NCBI GenBank assembly: GCA_004557405.1
Contig: SFDZ01000027.1
Coordinates: 1 to 44,599 of the forward strand
From: Bacteroidales bacterium
Lineage (GTDB): Bacteria; Bacteroidota; Bacteroidia; Bacteroidales; Paludibacteraceae
Length of the DNA stretch: 44,599 bases
Direction: 5' to 3'
Shown: one piece after another, positions 16,275 to 24,647 of the stretch
How the letters are laid out: each line of letters starts with the position of its first letter
How positions within the stretch are numbered: the first letter of the stretch is position 1
Notes under the pieces: model-generated
Database searches by the model: none
Told to the model about the DNA's origin: nothing
What the model saw: only the letters and a program-made list of their open reading frames with translations
Made by a program: the position numbers and the translations under genes

Positions 16275-17012
16275 ATGGAACGAGTGGAAAAACGTGATAA
16301 AAAGAATAAAGAAGAAAAAATACAAGAAAATAATATTAAGTGTTATGCTCTAACAGAAACTAACAATACTTTACCTGTTCCAATTTTAGAGAAAAGTAAC
16401 GCAAAACGCCTTATTGATAAGCACACAAAAGATGGTTATGTGATTTTATCTGCTTGTCGAGGTTTTGAAGACTTTAATCTTGATTCATCTGATGATAACG
16501 ATATATGTAAACATAATACAATTAACAATAAAAGAACCAAAGAATTGATTGCTGACATACAACAAAGAAATTTTTCTTATACTCCAGCATATGGCGGATT
16601 TATTGAAAATAATGGGGATTCTAATTCAGAAGAAGTTTATGAGCAATCGGTTATAGTTTATCCTTATAAGAAGGATAATACTTATAACTTTGATGAATTG
16701 TATGAGTTTGCTTTAGAAATGTGTAAAAAATACAATCAGGATTCAGTTTTAATTAAGCAACCAAATGATTTGCCAAAATATGTTAAACAAGATGGTATTG
16801 TTGATTTTGTATTTAATGGGGAACCAACATTCAATGATGTTTCTAAAACATATTTTACAGACTTACATAAAAATACAAGTGGTAAAATAAAAAGTAGTGG
16901 AAAACCAACAAGATTTAGTTTTACTGAAAGTTATGTAAGCCAAATACCGCAATCATATTCTGAAAGTCATACAAGGTATTTGAATGGTGAAATATTTATA
17001 ACTAAAAAATAA
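16275..17012 (+). CDS. Cassette protein, ACRG-type body, start region deleted
   Basis: 245 aa from ATG 16275 (MERVEKRDKKNKEEK). Upstream sequence 16223-16310 matches 13856-13980 except that 41 bp between two 7-bp AATAAAA repeats (13880-13886 and 13921-13927) are missing, which removes the start codon used at 13889. The body has VILSACRGFED, NKRTKELIADI, YTPAYGGFIE, EQSVIVYPY, YEFALEMCKKYNQDSVLIKQ and a C-terminal FSFTESYVSQIP. The order again fits the DUF3293-like cassette logic. Function unknown. Confidence 0.65.
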   Translation: MERVEKRDKKNKEEKIQENNIKCYALTETNNTLPVPILEKSNAKRLIDKHTKDGYVILSACRGFEDFNLDSSDDNDICKHNTINNKRTKELIADIQQRNFSYTPAYGGFIENNGDSNSEEVYEQSVIVYPYKKDNTYNFDELYEFALEMCKKYNQDSVLIKQPNDLPKYVKQDGIVDFVFNGEPTFNDVSKTYFTDLHKNTSGKIKSSGKPTRFSFTESYVSQIPQSYSESHTRYLNGEIFITKK

Positions 17013-17020
17013 CAATTGAT

Positions 17021-17044
17021 TTTTGATCAAAAAATGTATATTTA
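17021..17044 (+). promoter_or_regulatory. Cassette promoter with palindromic TTTTGATCAAAA box
   Basis: A perfect 12-bp palindrome TTTTGATCAAAA (17021-17032) ends 4 nt before the -7 box TATATTTA (17037-17044). A TTG at 17016-17018 is 18 nt upstream of the -7 box. The palindrome overlaps the region between -33 and -7, where a repressor could act. Confidence 0.5.
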
Positions 17045-17156
17045 TTGTGATTAAATTTTTATAGTTAAAATAATAAATTTAAAAATAAAATACAATATGA
17101 AAATTAAGAAATCAGACTTAAAACAAATGATCAAAGAATCTGTGAAAGAGGTACTT
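17032..17156 (+). repeat. Cassette 5' module (leader plus first 20 codons), copy 2
   Basis: Partner of 7872-7996, with the same length from repeat start to ATG (65 nt). It retains the intact TATATTTA box. Bodies downstream differ, so this is a shared exchangeable 5' module. Confidence 0.9.
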
Positions 17157-17684
17157 AACGAAAGTACACAAAACGTAAATAATAACATATCTTTTGAAGT
17201 ATATGAACCACAAGGGACTTATAATGGTGCAAGATATATCTCATTCGATGTTACATATGAAAAGACAATACTTAAAGAGGGCATTGACTATGAAGTACCA
17301 GATAATGAAAGAGGTGGTATAATTGCATTAAGTACTGATGTGAATGCTGTGAATCTTAATAAAAATAGTTTTATTAACGCACTTAAGCAATGGTTACTTA
17401 CTTGGAAACAACGATTAAATTATGCAAATAGTGTGGATAAAATTGCGCAAAAGTATAATCTCGTCGGATGGACTGTTGGACGATTTTTGAAAGGTAGATA
17501 CACTGGTAAAAACAAAAAAGTATGGAATGAAAATAGTATAACTATTGAAATTATAGGTGTTCCAACTGATGAATTGATTAAAATTGCAGAAGATTTATGT
17601 AGTGAGTTTAACCAAGAAAGTGTGCTTCTGAAAAATTATAATGATAATAAAGTGCTATTTATAAATTCAATAAGAAATGAATAA
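17097..17684 (+). CDS. Cassette protein: helix module plus STDVNAV-type body
   Basis: 195 aa. Module KKSDLKQMIKESVKEVLNE at residues 3-21 is nearly identical to the one at 7937. The body belongs to another subfamily, paralogous to 8948: GGIIALSTDVNAVNLNKNS, GWTVGRFLKGRYTGKNKKV, NSITIEIIGVPTDELIKIAEDLC, FNQESVLLKNYNDNKV. Intact, no signal peptide, own promoter. It shows that the helix module is portable between bodies. Function unknown. Confidence 0.7.
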   Translation: MKIKKSDLKQMIKESVKEVLNESTQNVNNNISFEVYEPQGTYNGARYISFDVTYEKTILKEGIDYEVPDNERGGIIALSTDVNAVNLNKNSFINALKQWLLTWKQRLNYANSVDKIAQKYNLVGWTVGRFLKGRYTGKNKKVWNENSITIEIIGVPTDELIKIAEDLCSEFNQESVLLKNYNDNKVLFINSIRNE

Positions 17685-17689
17685 ACAAT

Positions 17690-17848
17690 ATGATGAAACT
17701 AACAAAAATTGAACTAAAAGAGATGATAAAGGAATCGGTGAAAAATGTACTAAACGAAATAAGTTGTCGTCAGAAAGCGCAATAAGCAATTAAGATCGTT
17801 GCTAATAGAATAAAAACTTGTGCAATTCTTACTTTTGAAAATCCATTT
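17690..17848 (+). pseudogene. Truncated SENP-type cassette start with nonsense mutation
   Basis: ATG 17690/17693 begins MKLTKIELKEMIKESVKNVLNE then ISCRQKAQ and stops at TAA 17783-17785, where the relative at 11482 has CAA. Homology to 11482 continues out of frame use through ACTTTTGAAAATCCATT and ends abruptly at about 17846, where it joins TTGTGTGATTTTTTTT, a sequence also found at 7794. It is a recombination remnant. The 31-codon peptide is unlikely to be functional. Confidence 0.8.
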
Positions 17849-17952
17849 TGTGTGATTTTTTTTTATAAACAAAATTATTATATACAGCAAAAAAATGTAT
17901 TATTTTGCAGTGTGAAAATAAAAATTTGTTTAACTATAAAATTTATTGTATT

Positions 17953-18669
17953 ATGAAAAAGATTATTATTTTAGTTAGTTTTATTTTGATGTGTTCTGTA
18001 AAAAGCTTTTCTAAAATTACAACTTATGTTGCAATGGATGGCACTGTTTTTCTCAGTAGTCTATATACGGAAAGTGGTAATATTCAATTTGAGAACTATC
18101 AAGACATTAATTTGGCATTAATAAGGTCACGCCATTATCGATGGTATAGAACAAAATATTATGATGAAAATGAGTTCAAAAAATATTCAGGCGGAATATA
18201 TAATCGTATAGACTTTAATAATTTTGTTGGTGATGATGTCTCAGATGAAGAACTTTTAAATAATGCTGACACTCATCGTGAAATGTTAAAAAAGGATATT
18301 GAAGATTTTTTGCGTGAAAGGTATTATCAAAATGTTGATAGAATCAAACGTGAACTAAATTATTATATTAGTTGGGAAGATTTTTATGAAAGAATTGTAC
18401 CTGCTTTTAGATCTGAAATTTATTACACTTGTTATCTAACAGCAAATGATGAAGTTAAAAGTGTAGAAGTAGGTTATTTTGTTGACCTTCATTCGTTTTA
18501 CACTAAATTTTTTTGGTGGAAACCTGAAAATGAAATCTTGTTATGCTATTTGAGAGATGAAGATGAACAAAAAAGAATTAAGCATATTATAGATACTTAT
18601 GAAGGATATGTTGAAAACCCACATAAATACGGATTAAATGTCTATTCACACGATTATATTCACAGATAA
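17953..18669 (+). CDS. Secreted protein of unknown function at the island's right end
   Basis: 238 aa from ATG 17953, chosen because it gives a clean signal peptide (MKKIIILVSFILMCSVKSFS); the frame is open upstream to 17905. The mature part is rich in Tyr, Asp, Glu and Arg (HYRWYRTKYYDENEFKKYSG, RERYYQNVDRIKRELNYYISW) and has SEIYYTCYLTANDEVKSVEVGYF, a beta-rich stretch recalling TonB/energy-transducer-like domains only weakly. Codon use is as AT-rich as the cassettes, but it lacks the helix module. No family recognised. Confidence 0.6.
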   Translation: MKKIIILVSFILMCSVKSFSKITTYVAMDGTVFLSSLYTESGNIQFENYQDINLALIRSRHYRWYRTKYYDENEFKKYSGGIYNRIDFNNFVGDDVSDEELLNNADTHREMLKKDIEDFLRERYYQNVDRIKRELNYYISWEDFYERIVPAFRSEIYYTCYLTANDEVKSVEVGYFVDLHSFYTKFFWWKPENEILLCYLRDEDEQKRIKHIIDTYEGYVENPHKYGLNVYSHDYIHR

Positions 18670-18765
18670 ATAATTATGATTTATAAGGACAAATTTGCTC
18701 TGATTATCTCGACTATAATGAATGTTTTTCTTGCTCCTTGTTTGATGGAACCGATAAAATGGACA

Positions 18766-18793
18766 GTAGGGACGTGCCGCGGTGCGTCCCTAC
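18766..18793. repeat. Dispersed palindromic repeat
   Basis: GTAGGGACG (18766-18774) and CGTCCCTAC (18785-18793) are perfect inverted arms around a core with CCGCGG. A related GC-rich palindrome ending in CCCTAC is at 44253. It lies between two convergent genes, at the right edge of the AT-rich island, and could also act as a terminator stem. Confidence 0.65.
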
Positions 18794-18856
18794 GTTGTAA
18801 ACTCTGAAACTCCCGACCGCTGATACTTTTACCTTCGGTGGCCGGTTGCTATCGGT

Positions 18857-20110
18857 TCATTGTATGTTCTTTTTCGGCTTGCGTTTGTCGTGTCTTTTTG
18901 TGTTGCCGCGTTTTTTGCCGTAGAATTTTTTGCGTGGTTTTTTGTCGGCCGGCACATCGGCTACAGCCGGCGCCAGTTTCGCAATCTCGTCGGGCAGCGG
19001 CCGGCGTTCTATCTGTTTTTCGATGAATTGTTCGATTTTGTCGAACCGTTGGCGGTCTTTGGGCGTAACAAACGTCAGACCGATGCCTTTGGCTCCGGCG
19101 CGTGCCGTGCGTCCGATGCGGTGCACATAGTCTTCGGCTTGTTTGGGCACATCGAAGTTGATGACAAGTTCGATGTCGTCGATGTCGATGCCGCGCGACA
19201 CCACGTCGGTGGCGACCAATATTTTGACCTTGTTGTTTTTGTAGTCGAGCATTACTTGCGTGCGTTCGGTCTGTTCCAGGTCGCTGTGCATTTGTGCCAC
19301 GGGCAAATGCAGTTGGCGCAGTTGTCGGTAGAGGTCGCGCACTTTCTCTTTCGATGCGGCAAAGATGAGGGTTTTTCCGCAGGTTTGTTCGGCAAAGAGT
19401 GTCTTTATCAGCGGCAATTTTTGTGTTTCTTGCAGCAGATAGACGCCTTGTGTGATGCCGTCGGCCGGTTTCGATACGGCAATTTTGACTTCGGCCGGAT
19501 TGGTCAACACGTTGCGCGCCAATTTTTCGACATCGCGCGGGAATGTGGCCGAAAACATGAGTGTTTGTCGCTGTTTGGGCAGGTGGCTGATTATTTCGAT
19601 GATGTCGTCGTAGAACCCGATGTCGAGCATGCGGTCGGCTTCGTCGAGTACCAAACAATCGACACCGCTCAAGTCGGCTTCGCAGTAGCGCAGTAGTGCC
19701 AATAGTCGTCCGGGAGTGGCCACCACAATGTCGCTGCCTTTGGCAAAAGCGCGTTGTTGTTGGGCGAAAGCGACACCATCGTTTCCGCCCGAAACGGCTA
19801 TCCACGATACGTTGCTGTAGTAGGCAAATCCTTCCAGCAGTTGGTCAACCTGCATGGCCAATTCGCGTGTCGGCACCAAAATCAGTGCATTCACTTTGTC
19901 GGTGCGGTGCTCGCCGCGCGATAGTTTTTCGAGTATTGGCAAGAGGTATGCGGCGGTTTTGCCGGTGCCTGTTTGTGCCGATGCCAATAGGTCGCGGCCT
20001 TCCAATACGAGCGGAATGGCGCGTTCCTGCACGGGTGTGCAGGTCTTGAAGTGCATGTCGTAAAGGGCATCGAGCAGGTCGTCGTTCAGGTCAAGTTCTT
20101 CGAACAGCAT
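18857..20110 (-). CDS. DEAD-box ATP-dependent RNA helicase (RhlE-like)
   Basis: 417 aa. Helicase core motifs in order: Q-motif region FKTCTPVQERAIP (21-33), AQTGTGKT (45-52, motif I), PTRELA, TPGR, DEAD (156-159), SAT (187-189), TDVVSRGIDI (301-310) and HRIGRTARAG (330-339). The C-terminal 60 residues are a basic tail (KKPRKKFYGKKRGNTKRHDKRK), typical of RhlE-group helicases that remodel ribosomal or mRNA structures in the cytoplasm. All motifs are intact. It is monocistronic and divergent from the barrel gene at 20224. Confidence 0.95.
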   Translation of the reverse strand: MLFEELDLNDDLLDALYDMHFKTCTPVQERAIPLVLEGRDLLASAQTGTGKTAAYLLPILEKLSRGEHRTDKVNALILVPTRELAMQVDQLLEGFAYYSNVSWIAVSGGNDGVAFAQQQRAFAKGSDIVVATPGRLLALLRYCEADLSGVDCLVLDEADRMLDIGFYDDIIEIISHLPKQRQTLMFSATFPRDVEKLARNVLTNPAEVKIAVSKPADGITQGVYLLQETQKLPLIKTLFAEQTCGKTLIFAASKEKVRDLYRQLRQLHLPVAQMHSDLEQTERTQVMLDYKNNKVKILVATDVVSRGIDIDDIELVINFDVPKQAEDYVHRIGRTARAGAKGIGLTFVTPKDRQRFDKIEQFIEKQIERRPLPDEIAKLAPAVADVPADKKPRKKFYGKKRGNTKRHDKRKPKKNIQ

Positions 20111-20142
20111 AGTGTGTTTGTGTTTGTATTTTTAAGCGCGTG

Positions 20143-20150
20143 CAAAGATA
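20143..20150 (-). promoter_or_regulatory. -7 element of the DEAD-box helicase gene
   Basis: On the minus strand TATCTTTG, matching TAnnTTTG, 33 nt upstream of the helicase start codon. No clear -33 TTG is seen. Confidence 0.5.
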
Positions 20151-20174
20151 CAAAAAAAACGGCAGGAAAGTGTT

Positions 20175-20204
20175 TTGTTAATACGTTCTTTTTTACTAAT
20201 TTTG
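20175..20204 (+). promoter_or_regulatory. Promoter of the barrel-sulfatase operon
   Basis: TTG at 20175-20177, 19-nt spacer, TAATTTTG at 20197-20204: a full Bacteroidota promoter, 20 nt upstream of ATG 20224. Confidence 0.7.
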
Positions 20205-20223
20205 CAATTCCTAATTTCAAAAT

Positions 20224-22701
20224 ATGTTAAGGGGGCATTTTTGTAGTTTGTTGTTGCTGTGCGTGGCTGTGTGCGTGGCGCAAACAGCGCCGTTGTCGCA
20301 CGATACTGTGCGTGGTTTTGGTACCGAGGCACGGAGCAGCGAATTTTTTCGCGAATGGTATCAGTATGGCGAGTTGCAGCACTATCTCGACAACTATTCC
20401 GACTACGTTGTTTACGAAGCCGAAACGACCGGCGAATGGGCGTTGCCCGAGCAGATGGTTTTTTCGGTACATGGCAATTCGTTTCGTTGGAATCGTTATT
20501 ATTTGAACGATTTTCGGATCGACAGCCGTTTTGTGGCGGGCAGTACGTTGTTTCAACTCGATATGATGGAACAGTCGCTTGCGCTCGACTATCATCGTGG
20601 AGCATTGCATTTTGCCACCGATGGCGTGCGTGCCAATAAAATTTCGCTGAGTGGCAACGTCGGCGGTCTGGGTGGCTTGGCTCCCGGCACTAAAGAGATG
20701 CTCGAGTGGCAGCATGCGGCAGCCGTATCGCGCCTCTACTTGGACGAGTCGCTCACCACGCGTATGCACCAAATAGGCGGCGGACAAGTGGATTTTGTGT
20801 ATGGCATTCCTGCTTTTGGCGAGCAGTTCTATCAGCATGTGTATGCCAACTATGGTCGCCGGCAACAACTGAAACTCGATTATCAAGGGCTGTGCGGCAC
20901 CTACGACACCGATTATTACAAAGTGCAAATCGATGGACAAGTGCCGCTGCCTGCCAATCGGGTGGTCGATAAGTTGAATTACATCGTGTCGGCGCAAAAA
21001 CGTGGCGATATGTTTGCCGAATTTATGTACAACGACAACGAAGTGGCAACGCAGGTGTCGCATTCGGCGTCGCTCTACGGTACCAAAAATTACGGGCGAA
21101 ACGGTCGCTTGACAACGGGGCTGACTTTTGCGCATCACAAGGTGCGCCACAACGAGCTCGAATTCACGCGCAATGTGGTTGACCAAGACGGCGAGGCGTT
21201 CGAACCGTGGTATGCCGACGGACAAACCGGCGAACTCAATTGGTCGGTCATTTATGAATACGATATTGTGTCGTGGCTCGATTTCAAAATCGACGCTTAC
21301 AACTCGTTGATGCACTTTACACCATCGACTACGAAGTGGCACAACGACATCACTTTTCGTCGTTTGAACGATGATGATTACACGCCGTTGTATCGATACG
21401 AATGGTCGTCGGCAGCCTTTACGTCGGGAATGCTCGAAAATACGTTTTCGCTCAATGCACACAAACAAATGTTGCCATGGCTCACTTTGCAAGGCATGGT
21501 GGCCTTTACGCTCGATGGTATGTTGCTGAAAGACAAATCGTTGGTAACACCTTCGTGGGAGGCTTCGGTGGGCGTTCATATCGAACCGGCCAAATGGTTC
21601 GAGATGGATATTGTGCTGGCCAACTACCGCACGCGGTATTCGTACAACGACATTTTGTACATGAGCAACGACTATTTGAACGGTACGCTCAATTATGCCT
21701 CCGGCGACTTTCTGACGACGACGGGCGGAGCTTGTCATCAGTGGAGCGACCGCCTGATGCAGCCGCAGTATTTTATGATCGATTTGCCATTCAAGTTTAC
21801 ATTCGGGCGGCACGAAATCAGCGTGCTGAACAGCCTCAAAAAATATTACAACACATGGACGACGCGTTTTGCCGACGAGGCTTCGCAAGCGTTTACCGCG
21901 ATAGATGTTACACAAGATGGCTATGATGGTATTGATTATCAAGTGTTTGCAATGAATCCGGCTGAACGCCGTTATGTGGTGGAGTGCGAGGGTGCTGTCG
22001 GGTCGAATTTCCTATTCAACACACCGCTGTTTGCCTCGAATCTGATAAAATACACCTACAACGGGCAAAAAGTATTCTTTTCGTTTGGCTGGCAGAGTTA
22101 TTGTGTGTCGGGCACTTCGGCTTTGGGCAATGGCGTGTTGGCCAATAATATCGGCATCCTGAGCGAATCGACGGCCTCGCCAAATAGTGCATTGAATAAT
22201 GCCAATATGGCGCAAAAAGATGCCGGTGTGCGCCGCTTGGGACGCAACGACCAAGACCGCGCTTTCATCGCGCGCTTGCAGTTGGGTGTGAACATCACCT
22301 CAAATTGGCAACTCTCGTTGAGCGGAAAATTCAAAGACGGAACACCGTTCACCAACTACCGTACAACACTTTATACCGATGCTGCCGGTAATCGTCAGGC
22401 TGTGGTGTGGAATGCCGATACTAAAGGCGATAATACGGTCGATGCGCATTTTGGCAAACGCGAAGATTCGTTTTTTAACTTCGATATACGGTTGCGCTAT
22501 CGAGGTCTGATACGCGGTGTGCTGTTCTCGGCCGAAGCCATCTGCTATAATTTTTGGGACTTCGGTACCGCATTGGGTGAATACACGTTCGATTATAATA
22601 CAACCACCGGCACCGATGTTCCCGGCAATCGGTATGCGTTGCAATTGTGTGTGCCGCGTGGCTTAATTGTGAAATTATGCGTAGGACTCGACAAACAATA
22701 A
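20224..22701 (+). CDS. TonB-dependent-receptor-like outer-membrane beta-barrel protein
   Basis: 825 aa with signal peptide (MLRGHFCSLLLLCVAVCVAQ). The N-terminal 150 residues include MVFSVHGNSFRWNRYYLNDFRID, GALHFATDGVRANKISLSG and GGLGGLAPGTKEMLEW, like a reduced plug region. The rest alternates aromatic beta-strands (LKLDYQG, FAEFMYND, TGLTFAHHKV, FFSFGWQ, WQLSLSGKF, FNFDIRLRYRG) and ends LIVKLCVGLDKQ. No TonB box or carboxypeptidase-like repeat is evident. It overlaps the following sulfatase gene by 25 nt, which fits the Bacteroidales pairing of such barrels with LTA-synthase-like enzymes (recollection). Cargo unknown. Confidence 0.7.
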   Translation: MLRGHFCSLLLLCVAVCVAQTAPLSHDTVRGFGTEARSSEFFREWYQYGELQHYLDNYSDYVVYEAETTGEWALPEQMVFSVHGNSFRWNRYYLNDFRIDSRFVAGSTLFQLDMMEQSLALDYHRGALHFATDGVRANKISLSGNVGGLGGLAPGTKEMLEWQHAAAVSRLYLDESLTTRMHQIGGGQVDFVYGIPAFGEQFYQHVYANYGRRQQLKLDYQGLCGTYDTDYYKVQIDGQVPLPANRVVDKLNYIVSAQKRGDMFAEFMYNDNEVATQVSHSASLYGTKNYGRNGRLTTGLTFAHHKVRHNELEFTRNVVDQDGEAFEPWYADGQTGELNWSVIYEYDIVSWLDFKIDAYNSLMHFTPSTTKWHNDITFRRLNDDDYTPLYRYEWSSAAFTSGMLENTFSLNAHKQMLPWLTLQGMVAFTLDGMLLKDKSLVTPSWEASVGVHIEPAKWFEMDIVLANYRTRYSYNDILYMSNDYLNGTLNYASGDFLTTTGGACHQWSDRLMQPQYFMIDLPFKFTFGRHEISVLNSLKKYYNTWTTRFADEASQAFTAIDVTQDGYDGIDYQVFAMNPAERRYVVECEGAVGSNFLFNTPLFASNLIKYTYNGQKVFFSFGWQSYCVSGTSALGNGVLANNIGILSESTASPNSALNNANMAQKDAGVRRLGRNDQDRAFIARLQLGVNITSNWQLSLSGKFKDGTPFTNYRTTLYTDAAGNRQAVVWNADTKGDNTVDAHFGKREDSFFNFDIRLRYRGLIRGVLFSAEAICYNFWDFGTALGEYTFDYNTTTGTDVPGNRYALQLCVPRGLIVKLCVGLDKQ

Positions 22702-24647
22702 CGGTTTTTGCCTATATCGTTGGCGTGCATGCGCTGTGTTTGTTGGCGCTGAGCCTGTGTCGTGTGTTGCTGGTGGTGGCCAATCTGCCTGCCGGCGATG
22801 TGCAGTGGGCGTGGCTTTTGCGGGCGATGCTTATCGGCGTTAAATTCGACAATTTGATAGCGTGCTATGTCTCGGCATTGCCGTTGGTGGCGCTGTCGTT
22901 GCTGGCACTGACTTTGCCCGAAAAAGTCGGCTTCCGTCGTGTGGTTGGCGTGGCGGCTCGCATTGTGGCGTGGTTTTACGGCATTGTGTACACGCTGGGG
23001 TTGGTGGTCGAAGTGGCCGATGTGCGTTATTACCGTTTTTTCGACAATCATCTGAATATCTCCGTCGCCGAGTGGTTCGCTTTTGCGGGCGATACGGTCG
23101 GTATGATTTTTGGCGACAAGGGAAATTGGCTTTTCATTGCCATTGGCGTTGCGCTGATAGCCTTGTTCTGGATGGCCTTGTGGGGGTTCACGCGCTTTTT
23201 CGTGCGGCGCTTGCCAGCCGACCGCGTGTTACAACCTGCTGGCGGTAAGGATTGGACGTGTGCCATTTTATTTGTCATCTTGACGTGGGGATTGTGTTTC
23301 TGTGGCATTCGCGGCTCGTTTCAGCGCTATCCGCTGAATGTGAGTTTTGCCTATTTCTGCGACCACCCGTTTTACAATCGGCTTGGCGTCAATCCCATTT
23401 TCAATATCATCAAGAGTGCGGAGTACATATCGGGCGAGATGCCTGAACTCCTGCGAGTGAACGAACAGGACGCATTGACGGCGGTACAACACGAGTTAAA
23501 CGTTCGGACCGCTGATGCGCAGCATCCACTGTTGCGCTACATGGGACCGAGCGATGGTTTTGGCAAACGCAATGTGGTGGTCGTGTTGATGGAGTCGATG
23601 AGTACCGACTACCTCGATGCAGTGTATAATGGTCGTCATATCACGCCTTATCTGTCTGATTTGCGTCGTAAATCGCTCTATTTCAGCAATTTCTATTCGG
23701 CCGGTGTGCATACAAACAATGGCATCACGGCAACGCTGTATGGCTATGGCCCCGATTTTGCCAAAGCCACCATGACGGTGCCATCCAATCAATATATGGG
23801 TTTGCCTTATGCACTGCAACGACATGGTTACAATACCTATGTTTTTGTAACCGGCAATCCGCAGTACGACAATATGAATTCTTTCTTCTACGACAATAGC
23901 ATCGAACGCATTTTCTCGCTCTACGATTATCCGTCGAATGAGGCGGTAAACAACTTTGGCGTGCCCGACGATTATATGTTCTCGTACGGTTTGGACTATC
24001 TGCAACAGCGTGCTGCCACCACCGAAATGCCATTTTTTGCACTTTTTGTAACGGTTAGCAATCACATGCCGTTTGTCATTCCCGAACCATATCGCAATGC
24101 CGGCGGTAACGACGAACAACGCATTGTGGCGTATGCCGACGATGCTCTGCGGCAGTTTATGCAACAGGCGCAACAAACAAGTTGGGGCAAAAATACCATC
24201 TTTGTGCTGTTGGGCGACCACGGCAGTTTGGCTCCTACTTGCTACGATTATAATATCCGGCACAACATGGTTCCGTGTTTCTTCGTGGGCGAAAATCTGC
24301 CCGACAGTGTTGTGGCGAAACCCGCTCAGCAACAAGATGTCGCACCAACCATCATGGGACTGTTGGGCTTGCCGTATGCCGATAACACGATGGGAATCAA
24401 TTTGTTAGATTCCGATCGGGAATATGCCTATTTTGTCAACAACGATCATTTGGGGTGTAGCGATGGTGAATGGCTGTATAGTTACGGCATCAACACGCGC
24501 CAAGAGTGCCTTTATCGATTGGGCGACAGCAACGACAGAAGTGCCGTCGAACCGCAACGTTTGCAACAAATGCGGAATTATGCGGCGCAACATCAGTTGA
24601 TAAATTTGTTGGCTGTCAAAAACAAATGGACGATACCATGCGAATAG
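22677..24647 (+). CDS. LTA-synthase/MdoB-type membrane sulfatase-fold transferase
   Basis: 656 aa from ATG 22677 (22647 is an in-frame alternative). Five or so transmembrane segments lie in residues 1-210. The extracytoplasmic sulfatase domain follows: NVVVVLMESMSTDYLD (metal-site Glu), HTNNGITATLYGYGP (nucleophile Thr region), YNTYVFVTGNPQYDNMNSFFYD, FALFVTVSNHMPF, and FVLLGDHGS (metal-site Asp-His). Family members transfer phosphoglycerol or phosphoethanolamine groups to envelope glycans or lipids at the periplasmic face. It overlaps the barrel gene and the next GT4 gene, so translation is coupled. Substrate not determinable from sequence. Confidence 0.85.
   Translation: MRRTRQTITVFAYIVGVHALCLLALSLCRVLLVVANLPAGDVQWAWLLRAMLIGVKFDNLIACYVSALPLVALSLLALTLPEKVGFRRVVGVAARIVAWFYGIVYTLGLVVEVADVRYYRFFDNHLNISVAEWFAFAGDTVGMIFGDKGNWLFIAIGVALIALFWMALWGFTRFFVRRLPADRVLQPAGGKDWTCAILFVILTWGLCFCGIRGSFQRYPLNVSFAYFCDHPFYNRLGVNPIFNIIKSAEYISGEMPELLRVNEQDALTAVQHELNVRTADAQHPLLRYMGPSDGFGKRNVVVVLMESMSTDYLDAVYNGRHITPYLSDLRRKSLYFSNFYSAGVHTNNGITATLYGYGPDFAKATMTVPSNQYMGLPYALQRHGYNTYVFVTGNPQYDNMNSFFYDNSIERIFSLYDYPSNEAVNNFGVPDDYMFSYGLDYLQQRAATTEMPFFALFVTVSNHMPFVIPEPYRNAGGNDEQRIVAYADDALRQFMQQAQQTSWGKNTIFVLLGDHGSLAPTCYDYNIRHNMVPCFFVGENLPDSVVAKPAQQQDVAPTIMGLLGLPYADNTMGINLLDSDREYAYFVNNDHLGCSDGEWLYSYGINTRQECLYRLGDSNDRSAVEPQRLQQMRNYAAQHQLINLLAVKNKWTIPCE

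Noticed and set aside
7872..17848. Prophage
   Set aside because: Apart from a speculative similarity of the N-terminal helix to phage proteins, no integrase, terminase, capsid, tail or lysis gene is visible.
7872..17848. CRISPR array or integron
   Set aside because: Repeats are few, long, protein-coding in part and unevenly spaced; no Cas, no integron integrase and no attC-like folded sites were seen.
20227..21942. 571-aa ORF on the minus strand
   Set aside because: It is a shadow of the outer-membrane barrel gene on the plus strand, rich in His/Arg and without any motif or start context.
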